From contig JAJYNO010000020.1 of the NCBI GenBank assembly GCA_021786295.1, positions 1 to 59,514 on the forward strand: a stretch of DNA of 59,514 nucleotides. The letters run 5' to 3'. This DNA is from a bacterium. GTDB lineage: Bacteria > Elusimicrobiota > Elusimicrobia > Elusimicrobiales > UBA9959. Made by a program: the position numbers and the translations under genes. The notes beneath the pieces were generated by a model. The model made no database searches. It had not been told where the DNA came from and was given only the letters and a program-made list of their open reading frames with translations. The first letter of the stretch is position 1; each line of letters opens with the position of its first letter. Of this stretch, positions 45,621 to 53,531 are shown piece after piece.

Positions 45621-46901
45621 ATGAGAGAAATAACGCTGGAATTCAAGAAAATAGTCGGGGAAGGCAAGGCGCTCGGGCGCAGCGAAGGCAAAGTCGTCTT
45701 CTGCTACGGCGTGCTGCCGGAGGAGACCGCCCGCGTGCGGGTCACGTTCGAGAAGAAGAACTTCGCCGAGGCGGAGCTGCTCGAGATCGTGAAGCCCTCG
45801 CCGAAGCGCGTCCCCCCGCGGGAGGACCACTACCTGAGCTGCTCGCCGTGGCAGGTCATGGAGTACGGCTTCCAGTGCGGGACCAAGAAGGAGCTCATCG
45901 AGGACCTGCTCTACCAGACGACGAAAGAGACCATCCGCCTGGACAAGTTCTACGGCGCGAAGGACGTCTTCGGCTACCGCACGAAGATAGAGTACAGCTT
46001 CACCGGCGAGCCCGGCGCGCTGAGCTTCGCCTTCCACAAGCGCGGCAACTACCGCGAGAAATACCTGCTGCCCGACGGCTGCGCGCTGATAAGCCCGGCC
46101 GCCAACGCCGCCGCCAAGAAGGTGCTGGGGATCCTCAACGGCCTGAAGCTCTCCACCGCGGACCTGAAGACCCTGATAATCCGCGAGGCCAAGAACCCCG
46201 GCTCGCGCGTGGCCGCGCTGTTCCTGAAGCGGCAGGACATAGAGCTGCCGGACATGAAGGTGGAGGGGCTCGACGGCTTCCTCGCAGTCTACTCCAACCC
46301 GGTCAGCTCCGTCAGCCAGGTGGACGGGATACTCAAGACCTGGGGCCACGAGTTCGTGACCGAGGAGATACTCGGCGACAGGTTCTATTACGGCTTCGAC
46401 TGCTTCTTCCAGAACAACATCGAGCTGTTCAGCGAGGCCCTGAAGGAGATCCGCGCGGCCGCCTTCAAGTGCGGCAAGCTGGTGGACCTCTATTCCGGCG
46501 TCGGCGTGATAGGCCTGCACCTGCGCGACCTGGCCGGCCGGGTGCTGGCCGTCGAGGCCTCGGAGAGCTCGGCCAAGTACGCCAAGCTGAACGCGGAAAG
46601 CCTGGGCGCGAAGAACTTCGAGATGCTCTGCTCGCTGTCGGAGAAGACGAAGGACGACATCTTCGACGGGACCGACATCCTGGTGCTGGACCCGCCGCGG
46701 GCCGGCCTGCACAACAAGGTGATAAAGCGCATCATGGAGATCCTGCCGAAGCGCATCATCTACCTGTCCTGCAACCCCATCACGCAGGGCCGGGACGCGG
46801 CCTTCTTCCTGGAGAAATACAGGATAATCAGGTCGGCAGGCTTCGACTTCTACCCCAACACGCCGCACGCCGAGACGCTGCTGGTCTTCGAACGCCCGTG
46901 A
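45621..46901 (+). CDS. RlmD/RumA-type 23S rRNA (uracil-5-)-methyltransferase
   Basis: A 426-residue TrmA/RumA-family enzyme. The N-terminus is a TRAM-like RNA-binding domain (REITLEFKKIVGEGKALGR, KVVFCYGVLPEETARV). The central part carries HYLSCSPWQVMEYGFQCGTKKELI. The SAM domain has LVDLYSGVGVIGLHL, VEASESSAKYAKLNAE and VLDPPRAGL, and the catalytic cysteine and Pro loop are in YLSCNP. It methylates C5 of a uridine in rRNA or tRNA. The first residues suggest ATG 45621; an ATG at 45603 adds six residues. Confidence 0.9.
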   Translation: MREITLEFKKIVGEGKALGRSEGKVVFCYGVLPEETARVRVTFEKKNFAEAELLEIVKPSPKRVPPREDHYLSCSPWQVMEYGFQCGTKKELIEDLLYQTTKETIRLDKFYGAKDVFGYRTKIEYSFTGEPGALSFAFHKRGNYREKYLLPDGCALISPAANAAAKKVLGILNGLKLSTADLKTLIIREAKNPGSRVAALFLKRQDIELPDMKVEGLDGFLAVYSNPVSSVSQVDGILKTWGHEFVTEEILGDRFYYGFDCFFQNNIELFSEALKEIRAAAFKCGKLVDLYSGVGVIGLHLRDLAGRVLAVEASESSAKYAKLNAESLGAKNFEMLCSLSEKTKDDIFDGTDILVLDPPRAGLHNKVIKRIMEILPKRIIYLSCNPITQGRDAAFFLEKYRIIRSAGFDFYPNTPHAETLLVFERP

Positions 46902-46922
46902 GGCGGCGCTTCAGGCGCCGCC
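46902..46922. terminator. Hairpin between the RNA methyltransferase and fibre genes
   Basis: GGCGGCGC pairs with GCGCCGCC (8 bp, 5-nt loop) right after the methyltransferase stop, between two convergent genes. No T-run follows, so termination strength is uncertain. Confidence 0.5.
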
Positions 46923-46938
46923 GCCCTGCAGCCGGGCC

Positions 46939-49900
46939 CTACCTCAGCTGCATGCCGCAGCGGAAGCCCAGCGTAGCGTCGGAGAACGTCGGGGTCTGCC
47001 CCATGAAGAAGGACAGCGGTCCCGAGGTAGCGCTGGAGATGGGAGCAGTGTTATAAGACCCGCCGCGGGCGGTCATAGCAAGCGGCGCCTGTACAGGCCC
47101 CGCCGCCATTTCCCCGTCGCCCCAAGCGCCGGCGCCGGTGTTCGGAGTATATAGGCCCCAGTCGGCGACAAGCTCCCACAGGGAACCTATCATGTTCTCC
47201 GCCCCGAAAGACGAGACGCAGCCCCCTCCTGAACCGGTAGTAGTTGGGCCGGCGCCGCTGGTGTTACAGCTGGCCGCGGGAGTGCCGGTCGCGGCTGCCT
47301 GCCATTCCGCGTTGGTTATCAGATGCTTGCCCTCGTTGGCGCACGCCAGATCCGCCTGGAACCAGGTGATATAGGCGGAAGGGGTTACCCCGGAGACGCT
47401 GCGCGCGTAGATCGTCTTTCCGGTGCCGGGGCCGCAATCGTGTCCGTCCGCCGAACAAGGATAATTGGCGGAGGCAGTGCCGTATTCAGTGCCGCCGGCG
47501 GCAGGCGCGGACCAGACGGAGGCCTCGTACTTGTCTACGCAGAAGTCCCCGACCTGGACCAGCATATCGTCAGGGTCGCTCGGGTTGGCGCAGGAAAGCC
47601 CGCCGCCGCCGCCCCCGCCGGCGACGTTGCCGGCATAGAAGGCGCCGGTATTTGTCATGCTGGCCACTATTACTCCTGAGGAATTGCGCCAGACCTGTAT
47701 ATAGCCGCCGCTCCCCTCCACGTCGAGGCGGGCGCCAGCGGAACCCGCGCCTATGGCGACGTTCCCCAGATTGGTCATTCCCAGTCCCCCGGCGTCGCTG
47801 CCTGCGGACAAAGTGGCGGAAAGATTGCCGCCTCCTCCGCCGCCGGCCACCGTGCCGGTGGCTATGGGCAGGAAGGAGCCGTTGAGATTGACGTAGAGCC
47901 CCCCCTGGCCCGAGAAGGCGCTCGAATTGTAGTAAAGGGACCCGGCCCCGGCGCCGGAAGGCTGCGCGGTTAGATTGGCCAGCGCGAGGTAGCCGGAGGC
48001 GCTTATCGTGGACGCCAGCGGGCCGCCCGCGGAAACGCCGCCCTCCGCCGAGACGGGGCCCGAGGCCCCGATCGCCCCGGCCACGCCGAGTCCGCCGGAA
48101 ACCGTCATGCTGGAATAGGCCGTCAGGTGCCCGGCTTCCGTTATATCTCCGATGTTCACCATGCTCTGCCCTCCGGCGTCGCTGCCCGCTGCCAGCACCG
48201 CTGAAAGCGTCCCCCCGCCTCCGGACGGCAGGTTCCTTAGCTGCGAGCCGTCTGCGTAGAGCACGCCCGACGAGGTCATAGTGGCCACAACGACGCCGCT
48301 GGCGCTGCGCCAGAACTGCGCGTAGCCCGCGGCGGAAGGCATGACGTCCAGGCTGGCGCCCGCCGCTGGCCCCATGACGCCCAGCGCACCGCTAACGACA
48401 AGACTGGTGGAGACCTGCACCCCCTGCGCCCCGGGCGCGGCCGACAGAGCGGAGACGTTCAGGATTCCGAACCCGGCCATATTTATGTCCTTGGTGGCTA
48501 TGTGGTCCCCGAAATCGTCCCCCCCGCCGACGCCGTAGAGGGCCGAGCCGTCCAGCCCCGGCAGCTTGCCGGAGTTATCCAGCCGCACCAGCTGTCCCGC
48601 GCCGTTGAAGACGTTCCCCTGCAGCGTCACGCTCGACGCCTTTAAGGTTAGCGCCCCGCCGCCCGCGCCGTCGCCGGTGAACTCGCTGGCGTTGGAAACC
48701 ACTCCGGTCATGCCTCCGCCGCCGGCCACCGTGCCGGTGGCTATGGGCAGGAAGGAGCCGTTGAGATTGACGTAGAGCCCCCCCTGGCCCGAGAAGGCGC
48801 TCGAATTGTAGTAAAGGGACCCGGCCCCGGCGCCGGAAGGCTGCGCGGTTAGATTGGCCAGCGCGAGGTAGCCGGAGGCGCTTATCGTGGACGCCAGCGG
48901 GCCGCCCGCGGAAACGCCGCCCCCCGCCGAGACGGGGCCCGAGGCCCCGATCGCCCCGGCCACGAGCATGTCCGCTGAGATCTGCAGGGCCGGCAGGCCC
49001 GGAGCCGCGGTAAGGCTGGAGACATTGAGAACGCTGAACCCGGCCATATCTATGTCCTTGGTGGCTATGTGGTCGCCGAAGTTGTCGGGACCGCCGACCC
49101 CGCTGAGAGCAGAACCGTCGCCGTAATACTTGGCCCCGGCGGGCAGATAGACGTTGGAGGAGATGTACAGCCCGCCGTAGTACTGGGCCGGGGACGAGGA
49201 GATAACTACGCCCGCCGCGAGCACAAGCCTGGGAGAGGCCACCCCGGAGCCTCCCGTCACCGTGACGCCGGATGAGGTAAATATCCCGCCCGAGGCGGTG
49301 ATGCTGCCCACGTTCACGATGCCGAACCCGCCCGCGTCGTCCCCTGCGGCCAGCGTGGAGGACAGGGAATCCACGATATTGGCCCCGGTCTGGTCGGAAC
49401 TGCAGACCAGGTTCCCGCTGAGGTCCACCGTAAGCTTGTCGGTCCCGGTGCAGTGGAACGTGTCGAACTTTACACCGCTGCCCGTGCCGCCGCTTATCTC
49501 CAGACGGGCGGTGGGCGGATTTATTCCGATACCCACATTGCCGGAGTTCACGGAAAGACCCCCTGCGCTGCCGTCACCCGAGATCCAGTAGCCGTTGGTG
49601 TCCAGATTCCGCGTCATAGTATGGTCGCCGAGATTGTCCCCGGACGGCAGACCGCGCAGCGCCGAGGCGTCGGCGTAAAGGACGCCGGCGTCCGACATGG
49701 AGGAGACTACGGTACCGTCGGAGGCGCGCCAGATCTGAGCATAGCCGCCGGCGGACTGCACGTCCAGCCTGGCGGCGGGCGCTGCCACGCCCATGCCGAT
49801 ATTCCCGTCGTCGCGCACCACCAGCAGCGGGCTGAAGGCCTGGTTCTCGGCCAGCAGCGCGTTGGAGCCGGAGGTGCTGTCAGCCCCCGTGACCCGCAGC

Positions 49901-51567
49901 TTGCTCACGCCAGCGTCCATCGAGCCTATGGCCACCATGGACGAAGCCCCCACCGTGTATACGGTGTTGGAGGTAACGCCCCAGAGAGAATCCGCAGATT
50001 CCAGGTTAAAGGTGCCGTTAAGCGTCACCCAGCCGCCGCCGCTGTAGCCCTGGAACGCGGCCCCCGTGTAGCGGAGAGTGCCGGCGGCGGTCCCGTTGGA
50101 ATTCCCTATCCGCACCCCTCCGTTTACGTCCAGCGTCTCCTGCGGGGAGGCGGTGCCTATGCCGACGCTGCCAGACGCCACTACCAGGCCGGAGGAGATG
50201 TAGACGCCGGGGACGGAGAGCGCCCGCGCGGTGAAGGCCGCGGTCGAGGCGAAGGCGGACGTGCCCGCCACGGTCACGCTGGAATATACAGTCACCGGGC
50301 CGGAGGCCGTGACGGCTCCTGCGTTCTTCACGTCGAAGCCGGACATGTTGAGCGCCTGGGTGGCTGTATGGTCGCCCAGATTGTCCGCGCCGGGAAGCCC
50401 TCTCATATGGGACGCGTCGGCGTAGAAAGCGCCGGTATCCGTCATGGAGGCCACTGCTACCCCGGCCGAATCGCGCCAGACCTGCGCGTAAGTGCCGGGT
50501 GCGGAGGCCTGCACGTCGAGCCTTCCTGCCGCGGTCCCTGCCCCGATCGCCACGTTCCCGAGGTTGACCATGCCGTAGCCGCCGGCGTTGGCGCCCGCGT
50601 TGAGGGTGGCGTCGAGCGGGTCCACGATATTCCCCGAGCCGGCGCCTACCCCGGTAAGCCCCGATCCGTCGCCGTAATATTTCGCTCCGGCGGGGAGGTA
50701 GATATTGGTGGAGACCAGGACCCCGCCGTATTCGGCCTGGGAGGCCGAAGAGATCCGCACTCCGGGCGCAAGGACGAGGCCGGAAGCGCTTACGGCGCCG
50801 GCGTTAACGATGTTCTGTCCGCCCGCGTCGTTGCCGGCGCCGAGAGTGGCTGACAGCGTGTCGACCACGTTCCCGGACGGCAGGTTCCTGAGCCCGGAAG
50901 CGTCGGCGAAAAGCTCTCCGGAAGCGCTCATGGAGGCTACTACGACCGTGCCGCCTGCGTCGCGCCAGAACTGGGAGTAGCCGGCGTTCGACGAGGTGTC
51001 CGGCTTCACGTCCAGCGCCGCCGACGGGATGGTCACGCCTATCCCGGCCCGGCCCGGGAAAGAGACATAGTAGCCGTTAGCTGACACGCTCCAGCCGGCA
51101 GCGGAGCGCTGCGCTGTGCCGTCAGAGAAGACCAGCCGCCCCGCGCCGGAGAGGCGCAGGTCCCCCCCGTTCACGGTAAAAGTCCCGGTGGAGGACTCCG
51201 CCGTGAGAGAGTGCAGGGCATAGGCGGAGGCATAAAGCGGGTCCGGAGGCAGCGGAACGCCGTCCACCGTCATCACTACGTAAGGCGTGATATCCTTCCA
51301 GTCTATCGCGGCGAACTGCGACCCGTTGGACGCGCCAAGCTGGTACCGGAAAAGCCCGGTCGAGACCACGACATCGGTGGAGCCGGAATCCCAGTACTTG
51401 GAGGCGCCCGAAGCGTCGCTGATGTAGAACTCCATAGGCACCGTGCCGCTGAAAAGGCGCCCGTCCTTCCTGAGGGTTCCCTGGTAGCTTATCAGCCCCG
51501 GAACGGCCGCGGAAGCGACGCCGCAGGCCGCGAGAAGGGACGCCACAGCAGTATATATCCTCTTCAC
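46939..51567 (-). CDS. Giant secreted fibre-like protein with FGE/C-lectin-type C-terminus
   Basis: A 1542-residue exported protein. A signal peptide (about residues 1-20) precedes VPGLISYQGTLRKDGRLFSG, an N-terminal domain common in repetitive fibre proteins. The middle 1200 residues are Gly/Ala/Ser-rich repeats such as DGTAQRSAAGW, FGDHIATKDINMAGFGILNV, VGIGTASPQETLDVNGGVRIG and YADASALRGLPSGDNLGDHT, as in phage tail-fibre stalks. After a Gly run the last 210 residues look like a formylglycine-generating-enzyme/C-type-lectin fold (FCVDKYEAS, ITWFQADLACANEGKHLITNAEWQAA, GSLWELVADW, TARGGSYNTA, LGFRC). It is downstream of PorV- and TPR-like genes, so it may be a surface adhesin. Enzymatic activity is not expected. 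Confidence 0.75.
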   Translation of the reverse strand: MKRIYTAVASLLAACGVASAAVPGLISYQGTLRKDGRLFSGTVPMEFYISDASGASKYWDSGSTDVVVSTGLFRYQLGASNGSQFAAIDWKDITPYVVMTVDGVPLPPDPLYASAYALHSLTAESSTGTFTVNGGDLRLSGAGRLVFSDGTAQRSAAGWSVSANGYYVSFPGRAGIGVTIPSAALDVKPDTSSNAGYSQFWRDAGGTVVVASMSASGELFADASGLRNLPSGNVVDTLSATLGAGNDAGGQNIVNAGAVSASGLVLAPGVRISSASQAEYGGVLVSTNIYLPAGAKYYGDGSGLTGVGAGSGNIVDPLDATLNAGANAGGYGMVNLGNVAIGAGTAAGRLDVQASAPGTYAQVWRDSAGVAVASMTDTGAFYADASHMRGLPGADNLGDHTATQALNMSGFDVKNAGAVTASGPVTVYSSVTVAGTSAFASTAAFTARALSVPGVYISSGLVVASGSVGIGTASPQETLDVNGGVRIGNSNGTAAGTLRYTGAAFQGYSGGGWVTLNGTFNLESADSLWGVTSNTVYTVGASSMVAIGSMDAGVSKLRVTGADSTSGSNALLAENQAFSPLLVVRDDGNIGMGVAAPAARLDVQSAGGYAQIWRASDGTVVSSMSDAGVLYADASALRGLPSGDNLGDHTMTRNLDTNGYWISGDGSAGGLSVNSGNVGIGINPPTARLEISGGTGSGVKFDTFHCTGTDKLTVDLSGNLVCSSDQTGANIVDSLSSTLAAGDDAGGFGIVNVGSITASGGIFTSSGVTVTGGSGVASPRLVLAAGVVISSSPAQYYGGLYISSNVYLPAGAKYYGDGSALSGVGGPDNFGDHIATKDIDMAGFSVLNVSSLTAAPGLPALQISADMLVAGAIGASGPVSAGGGVSAGGPLASTISASGYLALANLTAQPSGAGAGSLYYNSSAFSGQGGLYVNLNGSFLPIATGTVAGGGGMTGVVSNASEFTGDGAGGGALTLKASSVTLQGNVFNGAGQLVRLDNSGKLPGLDGSALYGVGGGDDFGDHIATKDINMAGFGILNVSALSAAPGAQGVQVSTSLVVSGALGVMGPAAGASLDVMPSAAGYAQFWRSASGVVVATMTSSGVLYADGSQLRNLPSGGGGTLSAVLAAGSDAGGQSMVNIGDITEAGHLTAYSSMTVSGGLGVAGAIGASGPVSAEGGVSAGGPLASTISASGYLALANLTAQPSGAGAGSLYYNSSAFSGQGGLYVNLNGSFLPIATGTVAGGGGGGNLSATLSAGSDAGGLGMTNLGNVAIGAGSAGARLDVEGSGGYIQVWRNSSGVIVASMTNTGAFYAGNVAGGGGGGGLSCANPSDPDDMLVQVGDFCVDKYEASVWSAPAAGGTEYGTASANYPCSADGHDCGPGTGKTIYARSVSGVTPSAYITWFQADLACANEGKHLITNAEWQAAATGTPAASCNTSGAGPTTTGSGGGCVSSFGAENMIGSLWELVADWGLYTPNTGAGAWGDGEMAAGPVQAPLAMTARGGSYNTAPISSATSGPLSFFMGQTPTFSDATLGFRCGMQLR
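47834..48085 (-). repeat. 252-bp internal direct repeat, copy A
   Basis: This segment of the fibre gene is identical to 48713-48964 except for one base (T at 48044 against C at 48923), which changes Glu to Gly in the VSA(E/G)GGVSAGG stretch. It encodes the block from VSAEGG-type repeat through YLALANLTAQPSGAGAGS to FLPIATGTVAGGG. The spacing between copies is 879 bp. Confidence 0.95.
48713..48964 (-). repeat. 252-bp internal direct repeat, copy B
   Basis: Second copy of the duplicated module in the fibre gene, one base different from copy A. The offset is a multiple of three (879), so the reading frame is kept. Near identity at synonymous positions indicates recent duplication or gene conversion. 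Confidence 0.95.
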
Positions 51568-51571
51568 AAGC

Positions 51572-52390
51572 TCACCTCTCCGATTTCCCGGCGCCGGCCT
51601 TCTTCAGGGCCAGGGAATGGTAGTAAAGCGCTTCCTCGTCGCCAGCGTCGAAGGAGAGCACCCTGGCGAAATACGCGGCGGAGCCGGTCCAGCGGCCGCG
51701 CGAGTAAAGTGAAAGGCCCTCCGACATGTTCCGCAACTGCCGTTCGAGGACGGCTTTGAGGGCGGTTATTTTCTCGGCCTTTTTGAGCTGCGCTTCCGCG
51801 GCTCCGGAAAAAGGCAGGCCGCCGTATTCGGCGTGCAGTTCGGAATCCCTGGAGAAGACCAGCGCCGCCAGCATCCTGGTATCGGCTGTATCGCGGCCAA
51901 GCGCAAGGTATGGATAACTCCTCTTTATGGTCCTGTAAAAGACCCCCATTATCTTCCTGTCGGAGGAGTCGAGCAGGGGGGCGGTGTCCGAATAGACGGG
52001 GAAGTCCTTCAGCAGGGCCTCATAGGCTTCCACAGCGCCGCGCACCCTATCCGGATCAGAGGCCATGGAGCAGGCTTCCGAGAAATCACGCTCCCAGGCC
52101 CTCAAACGCTTTTTTTTGGCCTCCATCATGCTCTCCAGTCCCTCCTGGGCCTCCCGGGCAGCTTTCAGCAGGCGCACACGCTCCGCCTCGGCCGCCGCGC
52201 GCCTGGCGCCGGCGGCGCGCCTGGCGGCAGCGTCCAGCTCGGCGTGCGCCGAGGCGTCGCGGGGATCCGCCATAACGCTGTCTATCAGCGCGGCAACCCC
52301 TGCGGGCCGGCCCTGGTCCGCGGCCGCCGCGGCCGCAGGGATCCCCAGCAGCGCCGCCAAAGCCGAGGCGGCCAAGACAGAAGGCCTCAT
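51572..52390 (-). CDS. Exported helical/TPR-like protein of the fibre operon
   Basis: A 272-residue protein with a signal peptide (MRPSVLAASALAALLGIPAAAAA). A long charged helix follows (RRAAGARRAAAEAERVRLLKAAREAQEG), then TPR-like helices including GAVEAYEALLKDFPVY and a C-terminal YSRGRWTGSAAYFARVLSFDAGDEEALYYHSLALKKAG unit, a near-canonical TPR. It is 4 nt from the fibre gene and overlaps the PorV-like gene by four bases. A periplasmic scaffold or assembly role for the secretion/fibre operon is inferred. Confidence 0.6.
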   Translation of the reverse strand: MRPSVLAASALAALLGIPAAAAAADQGRPAGVAALIDSVMADPRDASAHAELDAAARRAAGARRAAAEAERVRLLKAAREAQEGLESMMEAKKKRLRAWERDFSEACSMASDPDRVRGAVEAYEALLKDFPVYSDTAPLLDSSDRKIMGVFYRTIKRSYPYLALGRDTADTRMLAALVFSRDSELHAEYGGLPFSGAAEAQLKKAEKITALKAVLERQLRNMSEGLSLYSRGRWTGSAAYFARVLSFDAGDEEALYYHSLALKKAGAGKSER

Positions 52391-53529
52391 TGCGCCGGCG
52401 CTCCGATAAGGTCCCTGGCTTTGCGCATCAATTCCATGGCCTCACGGTTGTCCGGATCCAGCACGAGGGCAGAGTTGAGCTCGACCACGGCGTCGTAATA
52501 GCGGCCATCGGCCATCAACGCCCGCCCCTCGGCCGTCTTTTCCTCCGACTCCTCCTGCCCCCTGGTCAAATGAGGGGTCACGGAGACCGGCTTGTCGAAC
52601 TTGTAAGAGAGGCTGAACCTGTGCGCCGGGCCGTACTTCCCGTACGAGGAGAGGGAATAGTCGAACTGCAGCAGCTTCAGGGTCACGCCGCCGCCGAATC
52701 GCAGGCCGCCGCCCAGGTCCTCCCCGGAAACATAGCCGGCGCGCACCGAGATCGTGCGCCAGACCTGGTACTCGGCCCCGGCACAGAGCGCCGCCGGCGA
52801 GTTGTCGTTCTTCCTTATGTCCGCGGAGAAGGTCACGGGGTCGCCGGCGGCCAGAACGATATAGGAAGCCCCGGCCCTGAAGACGGAAGGCGCGGGGTCG
52901 GAGGCCGAATCGAACTTGAAACCGCCGCCCAGGGACTGCGCCGAGATACCAAGCGCCATGGTGCCTCCGGGAGCCTTGCCTATCCATAGCCCTCCGAGGT
53001 CCATCAGCGGCGCCGCCGCGCTCTCCCCGGCCAGCTTCTCGCGGGCGTACTTAAGAGTGGCTCCTGCGAAAAGTCCGTAGCGTCCGTCCTGCCAGGGCCC
53101 GCAGAGGCGCGCGGCATAGCTGAGCCCGGCAGCCAGATCTCCGGCGTTCACCTGGCCGTCGGGAACGCCGTTGTTGTCGTAAGCGTCTATGGACGGCATG
53201 CTCAGTCCCATGACCGAGACAGCCGCCACGCCGGCGCGTAGCGGCTGGGCATAGGCAGCCTCCTGCGTGGCCACGCCCTCCAGCCATGAATTGTAGGTGA
53301 AAGCCGCCTCCCGGTAGCCCGTCCTGGCCAGCGCGGCCGGGTTTAGGGCCAGCGCTCCAAGGAGGTCCCCGTATCCGCCCGCGCCGGACTCTCCCATGCC
53401 CACCGCGCGCGGGCTCTGGACTATGCGCAGGAACTCTGCGCCGACCGTGCCTTCCCCCGCAGCCGCGGCTCCGCCGAGCGCCGGCGCAAGACAAAAAGCC
53501 AGAATAGCGGTCCTGTGTCCCCTGTTCAT
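52387..53529 (-). CDS. PorV/PorQ-like outer-membrane barrel with TPR tail
   Basis: A 380-residue protein with a signal peptide and the PorV/PorQ/UPF0164-type start FLRIVQSPRAVGMGESGAGGYGDLLGALALNPAALA. Barrel strands of the FadL-like type follow (AAFTYNSWLEGVATQEAAYAQP, DYSLSSYGKYGPAHRFSLSYKF) to about residue 310. The last 50 residues form a TPR-like hairpin (EGRALMADGRYYDAVVELNSALVLDPDNREAMEL). In type 9 secretion, PorV shuttles cargo from the SprA translocon. It lies next to a gene for a protein with a sorting-like C-terminus, supporting that role. Confidence 0.8.
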   Translation of the reverse strand: MNRGHRTAILAFCLAPALGGAAAAGEGTVGAEFLRIVQSPRAVGMGESGAGGYGDLLGALALNPAALARTGYREAAFTYNSWLEGVATQEAAYAQPLRAGVAAVSVMGLSMPSIDAYDNNGVPDGQVNAGDLAAGLSYAARLCGPWQDGRYGLFAGATLKYAREKLAGESAAAPLMDLGGLWIGKAPGGTMALGISAQSLGGGFKFDSASDPAPSVFRAGASYIVLAAGDPVTFSADIRKNDNSPAALCAGAEYQVWRTISVRAGYVSGEDLGGGLRFGGGVTLKLLQFDYSLSSYGKYGPAHRFSLSYKFDKPVSVTPHLTRGQEESEEKTAEGRALMADGRYYDAVVELNSALVLDPDNREAMELMRKARDLIGAPAQ

Positions 53530-53531
53530 CT

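Noticed and set aside
47834..48964. Possible CRISPR or mobile repeat array in the fibre gene
   Set aside because: Only two long copies, in frame inside a coding sequence; no short regular repeats with unique spacers and no cas genes.
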